Notes: generated by a model from the sequence alone, not told the origin. A stretch of DNA of 64,000 bases from Staphylococcus chromogenes (GCF_029024625.1 NZ_CP118953.1:1984001-2048000); one strand, 5' to 3'. Counted from the first letter of the stretch, positions 47,331-57,344 are shown. A program made the numbers and translations.

Positions 47331-48320
47331 ATGTCTAGTTTATTAGATGTTTTAAAAGAAAAATTATCAGGTCAAAATGTTCGTATCGTATTACCAGAAG
47401 GTGAAGATGAACGCGTCTTATCTGCTGCTGTTGAATTACAACAATCAGACTATGTGACTCCAGTTGTTTTAGGCAATAAAGCGAACATCGAAACGCTTGC
47501 AAAAGACAAAGGACTTTCTATCGATGCACTTGAAATCATTCAACCAGATACAAGTGACTTAAAAGCTGATTTAGTCGCAAAATTCGTTGAACGTCGTAAA
47601 GGTAAAGCGACAGAAGAACAAGCGCAAGAATTATTAAATAACGTGAACTATTTTGGAACAATGTTAGTTTATGCAGGCAAAGCTGACGGCTTAGTGAGTG
47701 GTGCTGCCCATTCTACAGCGGACACTGTACGCCCTGCGTTACAAATCATTAAAACAAAACCAGGTGTTTCTAAAACTTCAGGTATCTTCTTCATGATTAA
47801 AGAAGATCAACAATACATTTTTGGTGATTGTGCCATCAACCCTGAATTAGGCGCACAAGACTTAGCTGAAATCGCTGTAGAAAGTGCGAAATCTGCCCAA
47901 AGTTTCGGCATGGATCCACGTGTAGCGATGTTAAGTTTCTCAACAAAAGGTTCAGCGAAATCAGATGACACTGAAAAAGTATCTGAAGCTGTGAAAATTG
48001 CGCAAGAGAAAATTGAATCTGAAGGTTTATCAAATGTTGTTGTCGATGGTGAATTCCAATTCGATGCGGCGATTGTTCCTGAAGTTGCGAAGAAAAAAGC
48101 ACCGGGCGCTAAAATCCAAGGTGACGCAAATGTCTTCATTTTCCCTAGTTTAGAAGCGGGTAACATTGGTTACAAAATTGCACAACGTTTAGGCGGTTTT
48201 GATGCAGTAGGTCCTGTTTTACAAGGATTAAATTCGCCTGTTAATGACTTATCACGTGGCTGCTCTACTGAAGACGTATATAATTTATCTATTATTACAG
48301 CAGCACAAAGCTTACAATAA
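47331..48320 (+). CDS. pta: Phosphate acetyltransferase
   Basis: A 329-residue enzyme converting acetyl-CoA and phosphate to acetyl phosphate, the first step of acetate overflow. Conserved parts are VLPEGEDERVLSAA, GAAHSTADTVRPALQ, SGIFFMI, GDCAINPE and NDLSRGCSTEDVY. GAAGGAGG precedes the ATG. Its stop overlaps the lipL start (TAATG), giving coupling of pta and lipL as in S. aureus. Confidence 0.96.
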   Translation: MSSLLDVLKEKLSGQNVRIVLPEGEDERVLSAAVELQQSDYVTPVVLGNKANIETLAKDKGLSIDALEIIQPDTSDLKADLVAKFVERRKGKATEEQAQELLNNVNYFGTMLVYAGKADGLVSGAAHSTADTVRPALQIIKTKPGVSKTSGIFFMIKEDQQYIFGDCAINPELGAQDLAEIAVESAKSAQSFGMDPRVAMLSFSTKGSAKSDDTEKVSEAVKIAQEKIESEGLSNVVVDGEFQFDAAIVPEVAKKKAPGAKIQGDANVFIFPSLEAGNIGYKIAQRLGGFDAVGPVLQGLNSPVNDLSRGCSTEDVYNLSIITAAQSLQ

Positions 48321-49156
48321 TGGACTTAGTCTCAAAATATTTTAAGGATGTCGCATGGCGTTACGTTGATCATGCAACGGGACTTGAGCCCATGCAATCC
48401 TTTGCTTTTGATGATACGTTTTCTGAAAGCGTGGGCAAAGACGCCTCACCCAATGTTGTAAGAACATGGATACACCAACATACCGTGATTTTAGGCATTC
48501 ATGATTCTCGGTTGCCCCATTTAGATGAAGGCATCCGATTTCTTACAGATACGAAAGGTTATAATGCCATTGTTCGTAACTCTGGGGGATTAGGGGTCGT
48601 GTTAGATCAAGGTATTTTGAACATTTCTCTCATGTTTAAAGGTAAAACGGAAACGAGCATTGATGAAGCGTTTTCAGTAATGTACCTTCTCATTAGTAAA
48701 ATGTTCGAAAACGAAAATGAAACAATAGAAACGTTCGAAATTACCCATTCCTATTGCCCGGGAAAATTTGATTTAAGCATCCGAAACAAAAAATTTGCGG
48801 GTATTTCGCAACGTCGCGTTCGTGGTGGCATTGCGGTTCAAATTTACTTATGCGTTGAAGGTTCAGGGAGTGAACGTGCACAACTCATGAAAGATTTTTA
48901 TACGCATGCCTTACAAGGCAAAACGACAAAGTTTACTTATCCCGATATTTATCCGAGTCATATGGCATCACTACAAGAGTTATTTCAGTCAGACCTCACC
49001 GTACAAGAAGTCATGTTTAAACTCCTCTATGCCATTAAAGATTTAGGGGGCACATTAAATATGGACCCGATCACAAATGAGGAATGGTCACGCTACGAAT
49101 ACTATTACGAGCGCATGTTAGAACGTAATGCGAAAATGAATGCGCGTTTAAATTAA
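48320..49156 (+). CDS. lipL: Octanoyl-[GcvH]:protein N-octanoyltransferase LipL
   Basis: A 278-residue LplA/LipB-fold protein that moves octanoyl from GcvH to the E2 subunits of dehydrogenases. RNSGGLGVV replaces the usual RRxGGG, and the acyl-carrying Cys is C146 in SYCPGKFD; the Lys in KKFAGISQRR is the second key residue. The features fit LipL rather than LipM. It is coupled to pta by a one-base overlap. No ribosome site of its own is needed. Confidence 0.9.
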   Translation: MDLVSKYFKDVAWRYVDHATGLEPMQSFAFDDTFSESVGKDASPNVVRTWIHQHTVILGIHDSRLPHLDEGIRFLTDTKGYNAIVRNSGGLGVVLDQGILNISLMFKGKTETSIDEAFSVMYLLISKMFENENETIETFEITHSYCPGKFDLSIRNKKFAGISQRRVRGGIAVQIYLCVEGSGSERAQLMKDFYTHALQGKTTKFTYPDIYPSHMASLQELFQSDLTVQEVMFKLLYAIKDLGGTLNMDPITNEEWSRYEYYYERMLERNAKMNARLN

Positions 49157-49158
49157 AC

Positions 49159-49197
49159 AAAAAGGCCAGAGACGATAAATTCGCCTCTGGCCTTTTA
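49159..49197. terminator. Terminator between lipL and the efflux pump
   Basis: AAAAGGCCAGAG with CTCTGGCCTTTT around a loop, T-rich on both strands; serves the convergent lipL and MFS genes. Confidence 0.92.
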
Positions 49198-49222
49198 TAC
49201 TCCCAATACTACTGCTCACATA

Positions 49223-50971
49223 TTATTCATGTGACATGTAGTGTGATTTTCCTTTTAAGAAAAAGCTGAGAACAAATGCGAGAAAACTTAAAGCAGTCGC
49301 AATCCAAAAAGCACTGTTGACCCCATCGACTGAAGCAAGTTGGTTCACAAATTTCATAATTGCGCCCATCGCTTGTTCTTTGCCTCCCATTTGTTGCGCC
49401 ATCATTTGAACTTGATCTTTAATAAATGGATTCGTTTGATCTAAGTCCTGTTGAAATGTTGCTAAATGCGATTCTGTTTGTTGTGTCATTACTGTGACTA
49501 ATATTGCTGTCCCTATTGAACCGGCTAATTGACGCATCGTATTAATCAATGCATTCCCATGTGAAATAAGTCGTGAAGGGAGTGCATTCATTCCTGCTGT
49601 CATAATCGGCATCATGACAAAACTCATTCCAAATGAACGAATAATATAAATCATTAAAATTGAAGTATACGGCGTGTCCATGGTCAATCGTGTTAATTCC
49701 CATGTACCGTATGTCGTGACTGCAAGACCGAAAATGGCAAGAGGCTTAATACCAATTGTGTCGAGTAATTTCCCGGCTATAGGCCCCATGAGGCCCATAA
49801 TAATCGCTCCTGGCAGTAACAACAGCCCAGAATCTAACGCTGTAAAGCCGCGCAAGCTTTGAAGATATAATGGTAATAAAATCATACCGCCAAACAAACT
49901 CATTGTTACAATCATATTGATGATTGCCGTTAAGGTATAACCAGAATATTTAAGCACACCAAAGTCTAACATCGGTACTTTCATTGAAAGTTCGCGTATA
50001 ACGAAAGCAATCGTAAAAATGCCTCCGATAATAAACATTGCAATGATTTCAGGCGATCCCCATCCTTTGTTACCGGCTTCACTGAAACCATATAACAAGG
50101 CGCCAAATCCAAGCGTACTGAAAATGATGCCTGGAACATCGGCACGTGGATGAGTCGTTTTTTGATAAATTCCAAACCATAAAAAGGCGATGATAAAGGA
50201 AATGAATCCTACACCAAACATGCCATAGAACATAATATGCCAATCAAAATTTTCAACGATATAACCTGACAATGTCGGTCCGATAGCAGGAGCTAAAATC
50301 ATAGCTATCCCTAAAACCCCCATTGCCATTCCACGTTTTTGTGGAGGGAAAATCGTCATAAATACATTCGTTCCAAGTGGCATCAAGACACCTGCACCAA
50401 TGGCTTGTAATACACGTCCTGTCATCATCACAGGGAAATTCCAAGCTATAGCGCAAACGAACGAGCCCATGGTAAAAATAATCATTGCGACTAAGAAAAG
50501 ACTTCGATATGAAAACTTATTAAATAGATACGCACTGATTGGAATTAAAATCCCATTGACCAACATAAATCCAGTCATAAGCCACTGGCCTGTGGAGGCG
50601 GAAATATTAAAATCCGTGTTAATGACCGGTAAGGCTGTATTGAGGAGGGTTTGGTTTAAAATCGTAATAAACATCCCAAAGACCATTGCGACTAAAATTT
50701 TATTACGAGTAATCCCTTTTTTAAATACATAGTCTTGGGCAGCATCTCCCACTTCTTCATTGACCGGACGATGCTCAGGAGTATTATGTTGTTCCTCCTC
50801 TTCATCTAATCGAAATTGATGCGATGTTTCATCTTTAGATTCCGTTTCTGTTTTTTGATGCGTTCTTTCTAACGCATCCTTTTGCGTATTGCGTTTTTTT
50901 CGCTTCAATAAGAAGAGATTTAAAACGGCAATCACAATAAGGGCAACAATGACATATAACGTAACGAACAT
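49223..50971 (-). CDS. EmrB/QacA-type MFS multidrug transporter with N-terminal extension
   Basis: A 582-residue drug:H+ antiporter with fourteen helices after an unusual start. Residues 3-21 form an extra membrane helix followed by a basic and then acidic, hydrophilic stretch of about 65 residues (HQKTETESKDETSHQFRLDE). The transport core starts near NKILVAMVFGMFITILNQT; GRVLQAIGAGVLMPLG is the motif C region. EmrB proteins are normally about 500 residues. It forms an EmrAB-like pump with the adaptor upstream and a divergent TetR gene; the substrate is unknown. Confidence 0.88.
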   Translation of the reverse strand: MFVTLYVIVALIVIAVLNLFLLKRKKRNTQKDALERTHQKTETESKDETSHQFRLDEEEEQHNTPEHRPVNEEVGDAAQDYVFKKGITRNKILVAMVFGMFITILNQTLLNTALPVINTDFNISASTGQWLMTGFMLVNGILIPISAYLFNKFSYRSLFLVAMIIFTMGSFVCAIAWNFPVMMTGRVLQAIGAGVLMPLGTNVFMTIFPPQKRGMAMGVLGIAMILAPAIGPTLSGYIVENFDWHIMFYGMFGVGFISFIIAFLWFGIYQKTTHPRADVPGIIFSTLGFGALLYGFSEAGNKGWGSPEIIAMFIIGGIFTIAFVIRELSMKVPMLDFGVLKYSGYTLTAIINMIVTMSLFGGMILLPLYLQSLRGFTALDSGLLLLPGAIIMGLMGPIAGKLLDTIGIKPLAIFGLAVTTYGTWELTRLTMDTPYTSILMIYIIRSFGMSFVMMPIMTAGMNALPSRLISHGNALINTMRQLAGSIGTAILVTVMTQQTESHLATFQQDLDQTNPFIKDQVQMMAQQMGGKEQAMGAIMKFVNQLASVDGVNSAFWIATALSFLAFVLSFFLKGKSHYMSHE

Positions 50972-50989
50972 CTTTTGTCCTCCCTTATT

Positions 50990-51637
50990 TTAGTTTTTGT
51001 GAATGCTCACTTCCGCGTTCATACCAGGGACAATACCTTTTGAAGGTTGATTGTCTAATTTAATTTTAACTGGAACAACTTGTGTTACTTTTGTATAGTT
51101 ACCATCACTATTAGATGAAGGCATTAATGAAAAACTTGAAGCTGTTGCATTACCGATACGATCCACACGACCTTTGATTTGTGAAGATTGACCATCAATA
51201 GAAACATCAACTTTTTCATTTTCACTTAAATCTTTGACATCTGTTTCATCGATATTCGCTGTAATGTATAAATCATTCATGTTGTAAGCGTAAGCCATAG
51301 GTTGACCGGCTTGAGCCATTCCATTTTCTTGGCCGTCCATTTTAGCAATTGTGCCATCTTTAGGCATTTTAATCTCCATTTTTTGAGGTTGACCATCTTG
51401 TCCTTTTCCTGTCACTTCCGCAACAGTATCACCCTCATTAAGTTTGTCCCCTTCTTTGGCATTTAATTTCGTAATTTGGCCAGGAATAGGACTTGATAAC
51501 TTCATTTGTTCACTATCTACTTTAGCGTTATCCGTTTTAATATAATTTGCTGACTGATTGTAAAAATAAAACGCAACTGCGCCAATAATCAATATTAATA
51601 ATATCGTTACAATATTAATTGTGATAATTTTCTTCAT
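50990..51637 (-). CDS. EmrA/HlyD-type efflux adaptor
   Basis: A 215-residue membrane-fusion adaptor with one N-terminal helix (residues 5-26), a lipoyl domain split across SSPIPGQITKLNAKEGDKLNE and AKMDGQENGMAQAGQPM, and a beta-barrel (VKDLSENEKVDVSIDGQSSQ). The helical hairpin between the lipoyl halves is missing, as in short Gram-positive adaptors. It lies 18 bp upstream of the pump gene on the same strand; AAGGAGG precedes the ATG. Confidence 0.87.
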   Translation of the reverse strand: MKKIITINIVTILLILIIGAVAFYFYNQSANYIKTDNAKVDSEQMKLSSPIPGQITKLNAKEGDKLNEGDTVAEVTGKGQDGQPQKMEIKMPKDGTIAKMDGQENGMAQAGQPMAYAYNMNDLYITANIDETDVKDLSENEKVDVSIDGQSSQIKGRVDRIGNATASSFSLMPSSNSDGNYTKVTQVVPVKIKLDNQPSKGIVPGMNAEVSIHKN

Positions 51638-51762
51638 TCTCTTAACTCCTCCTTTAAAAATAACACGTTACATTATATAACCATTTGGATGAGAATTCAT
51701 ACAGACAATCTTTATAAATGTGTCGGATTTGAAATTATACTATAATAACAAAAGGTGATGAT

Positions 51763-52320
51763 ATGAATAAAAGCAATGCTAGAATAGCAATTCTAAAAGC
51801 GATGGTCGCGCTTTTAGAAAAAGAAAAATTTGATCAAATCACAATTAAACAAATTTGTGTAGAAAGTGGGGTCCATCGTTCAACATTTTATGCACATTTT
51901 GAAGATAAATATCAGTTAATGGAAACCATCAAATCATATCATATGAAACGTTATAGAAACTTAATGCAATATATGAAAAACATTATCGTTTCTTCTCCGA
52001 TTCAAGAAGCGAAACAACGGATGATTCAAGTTTTTAGGGTGTTGTTCAAATATATTCTAAGATTTAAAACGTATTTTTCGGGATTAGTACTGACACAGAG
52101 TCAATATGATTTTATTCGGGACTATATTCAATTCACAAAAGAAGGCTATACTTCCATTCTAGAAGTTCTTCCTACAATGAATTATTCCAATTATTTCATT
52201 GATTACACGCTTGGGGGACAATTGGCGATTATTTATTCGTGGATTACGCGGGGATGCGAAGAAGATAGCGACACAATGGCTATGATTCTATACAACAATA
52301 TCATTAAGTTGAATCGTTAA
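51763..52320 (+). CDS. TetR/AcrR-family repressor
   Basis: A 185-residue regulator with an N-terminal helix-turn-helix (QITIKQICVESGVHRSTFYAHFEDKYQL, split here across residues 27-54) and a C-terminal ligand domain of the TetR_C type (YSWITRGCEEDS). It is divergent from the efflux pair with 125 bp between the starts, so it probably represses the pump and perhaps itself. A possible operator half-pair, GACA...TGTC, is near 51701-51721 but is weak. The ATG is preceded by AAAGGTGATG. Confidence 0.9.
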   Translation: MNKSNARIAILKAMVALLEKEKFDQITIKQICVESGVHRSTFYAHFEDKYQLMETIKSYHMKRYRNLMQYMKNIIVSSPIQEAKQRMIQVFRVLFKYILRFKTYFSGLVLTQSQYDFIRDYIQFTKEGYTSILEVLPTMNYSNYFIDYTLGGQLAIIYSWITRGCEEDSDTMAMILYNNIIKLNR

Positions 52321-52373
52321 GCGTCACGACGTAAAATGGATGACGCCTAAATTAAAAATCGTTATAAAATGTT

Positions 52374-52430
52374 AATAAGCCTGCTCATGAAAGACAGTCG
52401 CTACGCTATCTTAATGAGCAGGCCTTTATT
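52374..52430 (+). terminator. TetR-gene terminator
   Basis: AAGCCTGCTCAT and ATGAGCAGGCCTTT around a large partly paired loop, ending in TTTATT. A smaller hairpin, GCGTCA/TGACGC, lies just after the stop at 52321-52346, and an AAATGATATG/CATATCATTT hairpin at 52459-52488 may serve the converging acetyltransferase gene. Confidence 0.82.
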
Positions 52431-52587
52431 GGAGAACTTTTTGAAAATGAAAAACACAAAATGATATGTATGACTGTGCATATCATTTGCTTAAATCTAA
52501 TGTAACATGTTTTCTAAATATTTGGGATACCAATGTTGAATATTTATTAATTTTTTATGAATATATTACGTAATTAACATAAAATGT

Positions 52588-53145
52588 TCACAATTTAAGC
52601 GGTTTAAAATCTCTTTTTAAAAGTTCATAATGATACATTGTGACATAGTCCCCTTGACGGTAGACTTCCTCTCGCGCTTCCCCTATGAAACGAAATCCTC
52701 CCTTTGCAGCGACACGTTGACTCGCTTTATTTTCTTTTTGCGCGCGAATTTCAAGGCGGTTCAGTAATAAATCATTAAATGCTAAGTCACATAACAGGCG
52801 CACGGCTTTAGTCATCACCCCTTGTCCTGTCACATGTTGACTCAGCCAGTAGCCGATTTCTCCTGTGTGATTCTGTGTATCTATGTTATGAATATCGACA
52901 GTACCAATCAATTGATTCTTCTCATATATAGCGTAAACTCGAACTTTATTCTCGATTTCTAATGTCATCATTTTTTTCAAAAACCGAAGTTCATCTTCAA
53001 CAGAATTAATGTGCGGTACCCAATCTAAAAAAGCGTTCAAATGCGCGCGCTCCCGGTTGATGACGTCATAAACTTCACCCGCATGCATAAGTTCAAGTTT
53101 AACAAGGCTGTATGTTTCATCTATTGGCAATTTAAAATAATGCAC
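52588..53145 (-). CDS. RimJ/RimL-type GNAT acetyltransferase
   Basis: A 185-residue acetyltransferase related to ribosomal-protein acetyltransferases: GTVDIHNIDTQNHTGEIGYWL, GQGVMTKAVRLLCDLAF and NKASQRVAAKGGFRFIGEARE. The start is taken as GTG at 53145, eight bases after AAAGGGA; upstream in-frame starts overlap that site. Substrate is not evident. It stands alone. Confidence 0.87.
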   Translation of the reverse strand: MHYFKLPIDETYSLVKLELMHAGEVYDVINRERAHLNAFLDWVPHINSVEDELRFLKKMMTLEIENKVRVYAIYEKNQLIGTVDIHNIDTQNHTGEIGYWLSQHVTGQGVMTKAVRLLCDLAFNDLLLNRLEIRAQKENKASQRVAAKGGFRFIGEAREEVYRQGDYVTMYHYELLKRDFKPLKL

Positions 53146-53276
53146 CAGCAACATCCCTTTCACATAAAAATTATATTACATTAAATCATAAATAAACTGA
53201 AAAGTCAAAAAACTACCGATGCAATTAGAACCTGTAAACCGCACTTCCCCTCATGCTCCTAAAAAAGCATTATAAG

Positions 53277-53310
53277 AAAAGCCCACAAAGCCAAAACTTT
53301 GTGAGCCCTT
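53277..53310 (-). terminator. Terminator after the APC permease gene
   Basis: Minus strand GGGCTCACAAAG with CTTTGTGGGCTTTTC; ends the permease transcript. Confidence 0.85.
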
Positions 53311-53348
53311 CAATCCATTGAGTGGTCCTATTTTTACTCAAGAGATAA

Positions 53349-54800
53349 TTATTTTTCAATCATTTTTTCGACGTCTTTATTATGCGCATCTAAAATGAGT
53401 CGTGATAAATCCTCTTTATCAATACGTCGTAATTTTGAAAAACGAATGATAAAAAAGATAAGTCCTAACACAGTCCAACCTAGAAGTGCGATGTACGACG
53501 GTCCAGATAGCGCGGCAGGTGACCATGGGAAAAGTAATAAAAATAAAAAGATAAATGAAATGACTGCGCCCACAATCGCAAATGTTTTATAAACAGGTCC
53601 GTATGAAGGACTCGTTTTGTCATAACTAAATAATTTTGCGGCTGCTAAACATGTGACAAAATAGGCGACAGACACACCTGTTGAAGACATATCGACAATC
53701 CATGTAAGGGCTGTACGTCCTAGCCAAGGTGCAATGAGTGTCAACGCCACTAAAAAGATAATTGAAACGTAAGGTGTTTTATATTTAGGATGCAACTTGC
53801 TAAACACCTTAGGCATAATACCTGAACGTCCCATTGAAAACAATAAGCGGCTCGCACTTAATAAAAAGCCATTTAAGCCGGTAAATATCCCCATAATAAT
53901 CGCAATGGCGAGTACACCGAGGCCAATCGTGCCGAAAGCTTCTCGTGTCACAGAACCTGTGAGCCATAAATCCTCACTTGCGCCACTTAGCCAACCCGTA
54001 TACAAAATCATCATTGTATACGTCATACCCGCAGCAATCAGACTGTACACGATTAATTTAAATGTTTTATTTGGAGAAAAATTGAATTCTTCTGCCGTTT
54101 GAGGAATATTATCAAATCCCACATAAGCCCATGGCGCAACAGCGACAATCATAATAATCGCTTGAAACCAACCATATTTTGGCCCGTTTAACGGTTTTAA
54201 GTTATCTAATGAGAAATTCGAACCAAAAAATGAGCTAATGAAAAGTAAAACAACGACCGTCACCATCGCAATACAAAAATAGTATTGTAATGATCCGGAT
54301 ACGCTTGCACCTTTAATCGCAATGAACATAAAAACAAGTAATAGGACAGTAGCAATAACGATTTCTGTGATGTAAACGTCCCAACCTGCAATCGTATATA
54401 ATTTTCCTACTTCTAAAACATCGGGTAATAAAAATTTAATTAAGAGACTAAACGCGGTTGCATTCAAGGCAACGACACAAATATATCCAAATGTTAAAAA
54501 CCATGATGAGAAAAAGCTCACATAGCGTCCAAATCCTAAATAACTGAACGCAAATCCTCCACCCGAAACTGGAAAGCGTTCAACTAATGCGCCATAACTC
54601 ACGGCAATAATAATCATAAGTAATGCGCCAATTAAAATTCCAATTGATGCAGCAATTGGTCCTGATTGGGCAATCCAATCTCCTGGTAAAATAAATGACC
54701 CCCAACCAATACAAGAGCCATACGCAATGGCCCATACAAACTTCTCTGATAAATTTGCTTGTAAGTCGCCACGGTCAATTTGATCGTGCTTATTTTGCAT
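53349..54800 (-). CDS. APC-superfamily amino acid permease
   Basis: A 483-residue transporter with twelve helices. The start (SEKFVWAIAYGSCIGWGSF) and PWAYVGFDNIPQTAEEFNFS in the middle are typical of the amino acid/polyamine/organocation branch that includes YhdG-like proteins. The C-terminus ends in a hydrophilic tail. It has a good AAGGGG site before ATG 54800. The substrate is unknown. Confidence 0.84.
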   Translation of the reverse strand: MQNKHDQIDRGDLQANLSEKFVWAIAYGSCIGWGSFILPGDWIAQSGPIAASIGILIGALLMIIIAVSYGALVERFPVSGGGFAFSYLGFGRYVSFFSSWFLTFGYICVVALNATAFSLLIKFLLPDVLEVGKLYTIAGWDVYITEIVIATVLLLVFMFIAIKGASVSGSLQYYFCIAMVTVVVLLFISSFFGSNFSLDNLKPLNGPKYGWFQAIIMIVAVAPWAYVGFDNIPQTAEEFNFSPNKTFKLIVYSLIAAGMTYTMMILYTGWLSGASEDLWLTGSVTREAFGTIGLGVLAIAIIMGIFTGLNGFLLSASRLLFSMGRSGIMPKVFSKLHPKYKTPYVSIIFLVALTLIAPWLGRTALTWIVDMSSTGVSVAYFVTCLAAAKLFSYDKTSPSYGPVYKTFAIVGAVISFIFLFLLLFPWSPAALSGPSYIALLGWTVLGLIFFIIRFSKLRRIDKEDLSRLILDAHNKDVEKMIEK

Positions 54801-54870
54801 ATCTTACTCACCCCTTGTTACATTATACCGATGCCTAAAAATTTAACAATCATTTTCTTAAAGAAATCAA

Positions 54871-54919
54871 AAACACACATTTATTCAATGTTTGATAAAT
54901 CAAAAGAATAAATGTGTGC
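54871..54919 (-). terminator. Terminator after the DUF423 gene
   Basis: AACACACATTTATTC with GAATAAATGTGTG around a 19-base loop; T-run on the minus strand is short. Confidence 0.75.
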
Positions 54920-54926
54920 TATATTT

Positions 54927-55289
54927 TTATATTTTAAAAGCAGCAATCGCAAGCATAAGCCAACTGACTACAAATAATACGCCGCCTATAGGGGTGATGG
55001 CACCAAGTACGCTCACACCTGTGAGTGACAGAATGTACAATGAGCCACTAAAGAACACAATACCTAAAAACATGAGCCAGCCTGCCCAACTCACGTTTAG
55101 GTCAAATGCACCACCAATAATCCCAATTAAAACTAAACCTAGCGCATGATACATTTGATAAGTGGTCGCTTTTTCCCAAACGGACATATAATGTTCTGAG
55201 AGCTTGCCATCTAACGCATGCGCCCCAAATGCGCCGGTACCCACAGCAAATAAAGCGTTTAACGCACCTAATATAATAAATACTTTCAT
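54927..55289 (-). CDS. DUF423 membrane protein
   Basis: A 120-residue protein with four helices, of the DUF423/YwdK family ([19 protein letters not shown], residues 10-28, then [16 protein letters not shown]). Function unknown. It follows the YwdI-like gene by 16 bp in the ung-ywdI-ywdK order known from Bacillus. Confidence 0.9.
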   Translation of the reverse strand: MKVFIILGALNALFAVGTGAFGAHALDGKLSEHYMSVWEKATTYQMYHALGLVLIGIIGGAFDLNVSWAGWLMFLGIVFFSGSLYILSLTGVSVLGAITPIGGVLFVVSWLMLAIAAFKI

Positions 55290-55305
55290 CTATAATCCTC
55301 CTTCA

Positions 55306-55650
55306 TTAAAAATCGAACAGCGATTCCCCATTGCCGATTTCATCATCTGTGACCATACGTGCATTTGACGTCGTGGTCTTACTTGGAGACACTTTTCCAC
55401 CCATTAATCTAATTTCCTCATCTGTGACAGCCTGAGAGGAAGTGTCCTGTTTCGTTGAGGTATTCGTCTGTACAGCGGTATGGGTGATATCACGTGATGA
55501 CGCGGACTTCTCTCGAGCATCCGTGTTCGTGTACAATGCAGTCAATGTGTGAATCGCGTAAATATGTTTATCAAAGGCGACATCATTTTGAGCTTGATCT
55601 GCCTTAACTAACTCTGCTTCAATCATTTCGATGAGTTTCTCTTTATTCAC
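55306..55650 (-). CDS. YwdI family protein
   Basis: A 114-residue protein: an N-terminal helix pair ([29 protein letters not shown]) and a low-complexity Ser/Thr-rich C-terminal part with two DDEI-type repeats ([11 protein letters not shown] and [11 protein letters not shown]). It matches YwdI by context and the helix start. GTG at 55650 follows GGAAGAG and overlaps the ung stop by eight bases; the longer frame reaching into ung is not used. Function unknown. Confidence 0.82.
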   Translation of the reverse strand: MNKEKLIEMIEAELVKADQAQNDVAFDKHIYAIHTLTALYTNTDAREKSASSRDITHTAVQTNTSTKQDTSSQAVTDEEIRLMGGKVSPSKTTTSNARMVTDDEIGNGESLFDF

Positions 55651-56311
55651 GGGTCTCTTCCTTTCTTTCACACCAATGTATTGGGGATTTTCCATGTTGG
55701 CTTAAATAAGCATTCGCCTTTGAATACGGTTTTGAACCAAAAAAACCACGATGTGCCGATAAAGGGCTTGGGTGCGGGGCTTTGATAATTTCATGCTTTG
55801 TCGTATCAATCAGACGCTCTTTTTGTTGTGCCGGTTTTCCCCATAGAATAAAGACAACCCCTTCACGATGATCAGAAACCGCCTGAATAATTTCATTCGT
55901 AAATGTTTCCCAACCTATATCTCGATGTGAATGGGCTTGACCTTGTCTAACGGTCAGTACCGTATTTAATAATAATACCCCTTCTCTTGCCCAGTCTTGA
56001 AGGTGCGGAGAAGTCCGATGACAACCAATATCGTCTTCCAATTCTTTATACATATTACGTAAGGAAGGTGGAAATTTGGCGTGTGGCTGTACTGAAAAAG
56101 CGAGGCCATGTGCTTGATTCGGTCCGTGATAGGGATCTTGACCTAAAATGACCACTTTAATCTCTTCAAAAGGCGTTAAATCAAAAGCTTGATAAATATC
56201 TTTACGTTCAGGATAAACGATTTCTGTCGCATATTCTTTCTCTAAAAAATCATGCATCGCTTTAAAATCATGTTTTGTTGTAATCTCATGAAAAATGGTC
56301 GACCATTCCAT
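55643..56311 (-). CDS. ung: Uracil-DNA glycosylase
   Basis: A 222-residue base-excision enzyme that removes uracil from DNA. Catalytic Asp is D59 in [18 protein letters not shown], and the minor-groove loop is [14 protein letters not shown]. Length is normal. ATG 56311 with GAGGTGA is chosen over an upstream start. It is first in ung-ywdI-DUF423 and divergent from pdxK. Confidence 0.97.
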   Translation of the reverse strand: MEWSTIFHEITTKHDFKAMHDFLEKEYATEIVYPERKDIYQAFDLTPFEEIKVVILGQDPYHGPNQAHGLAFSVQPHAKFPPSLRNMYKELEDDIGCHRTSPHLQDWAREGVLLLNTVLTVRQGQAHSHRDIGWETFTNEIIQAVSDHREGVVFILWGKPAQQKERLIDTTKHEIIKAPHPSPLSAHRGFFGSKPYSKANAYLSQHGKSPIHWCERKEETRE

Positions 56312-56442
56312 TATGTTCACCTCAGTCCACATTTTAACATAATTCACTGAAAAACTCGCCTCGGCAAAAACGAATATATTTTCACTTTGAGCCGTGCGTG
56401 ATATGATATGAATAGTAACTGAAACTGAGGAGTGTATGGATT

Positions 56443-57273
56443 ATGGCATTAAAAAAAGTATTAACAATTGCTGGCTCTGATACAAGTGCTGGGGCAGGGA
56501 TGCAAGCAGACTTAAAAACATTTCAAGAGCATGATACGTATGGCATGGTGGCGCTTGCTGCCATCGTAACGATGGATAAAGCCACATGGTCACATGATGT
56601 AACACCGATTACTTTTGATGTGTTCAACAAGCAACTTGAAACAGTCATCAGTATTGGACCTGATGCGGTCAAGACAGGGATGCTCGGTACTGAAGAAGTC
56701 ATTAAACGCGCAGGAGAAGCATTTACAGAATCTGGTGCCAAACATTTTGTTGTCGACCCAGTGATGGTATGTAAAGGGGAAGATGAAGTATTAAACCCAG
56801 GTAATACGGATGCAATGATTCAATATTTATTACCAAAAGCAACCGTGGTAACACCTAACCTTTTCGAAGCGGGTCAACTTTCAGGATTAGGAACATTAAA
56901 ATCTATGGATGACATGAAAAAAGCAGCAGAAATTATCCATCAACAAGGGGCACAACACGTCGTTATCAAAGGTGGCAAAGCGTTAGACCAAGATAAATCA
57001 TACGACTTGTATTACGATGGTCAAACTTTCTATCAACTAACAACAGATATGTTCCAACAAAGTTACAACCACGGCGCAGGTTGTACATTTGCAGCTGCAA
57101 CAACAGCCAACTTAGCTAATGGTTTAACACCAAAAGACGCAGTGATTAACGCCAAAGCGTTCGTAGCTTCAGCGATTAAAAATGGTTGGAAAATGAACGA
57201 TTTTGTAGGTCCAGTCGATCATGGTGCTGCGAATCGTATTGAAAAAATTGACGTAGATGTCAAAGAAATATAA
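56443..57273 (+). CDS. pdxK: Pyridoxine/HMP kinase (PdxK/ThiD type)
   Basis: A 276-residue ribokinase-fold enzyme. The start TIAGSDTSAGAGMQADLKTF binds the substrate and the end NHGAGCTFAAAT (about residue 208) holds the anion hole with the catalytic-type Cys seen in staphylococcal PdxK. ThiD enzymes share most of these motifs, so HMP kinase activity is also possible. It stands between ung and the vra genes and is closed by a hairpin at 57307. Confidence 0.88.
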   Translation: MALKKVLTIAGSDTSAGAGMQADLKTFQEHDTYGMVALAAIVTMDKATWSHDVTPITFDVFNKQLETVISIGPDAVKTGMLGTEEVIKRAGEAFTESGAKHFVVDPVMVCKGEDEVLNPGNTDAMIQYLLPKATVVTPNLFEAGQLSGLGTLKSMDDMKKAAEIIHQQGAQHVVIKGGKALDQDKSYDLYYDGQTFYQLTTDMFQQSYNHGAGCTFAAATTANLANGLTPKDAVINAKAFVASAIKNGWKMNDFVGPVDHGAANRIEKIDVDVKEI

Positions 57274-57306
57274 TCGTTAGAAAATAACGTCCATCTATCA
57301 TTCGAA

Positions 57307-57344
57307 AGCCATCAAAATTTATTTAAGCATAAATTTTGATGGCT
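57307..57344 (+). terminator. Hairpin AGCCATCAAAATTTAT type, after pdxK
   Basis: Perfect stem AGCCATCAAAATTTAT with its complement, then ATTTTAA. It ends pdxK and is the third copy of the hairpin found at 17657 and 25352. Confidence 0.85.

Noticed and set aside
47807..48166. Two antisense frames over pta
   Set aside because: Result of pta codon bias; no start signals and no family resemblance.
17657..57344. Near-identical hairpins AGCC(A/C)TCAAAATTTA at 17657, 25352 and 57307 as possible CRISPR repeats
   Set aside because: They are tens of kilobases apart, have no spacer array and no cas genes; they behave as terminator-like hairpins linked to a dispersed repeat.
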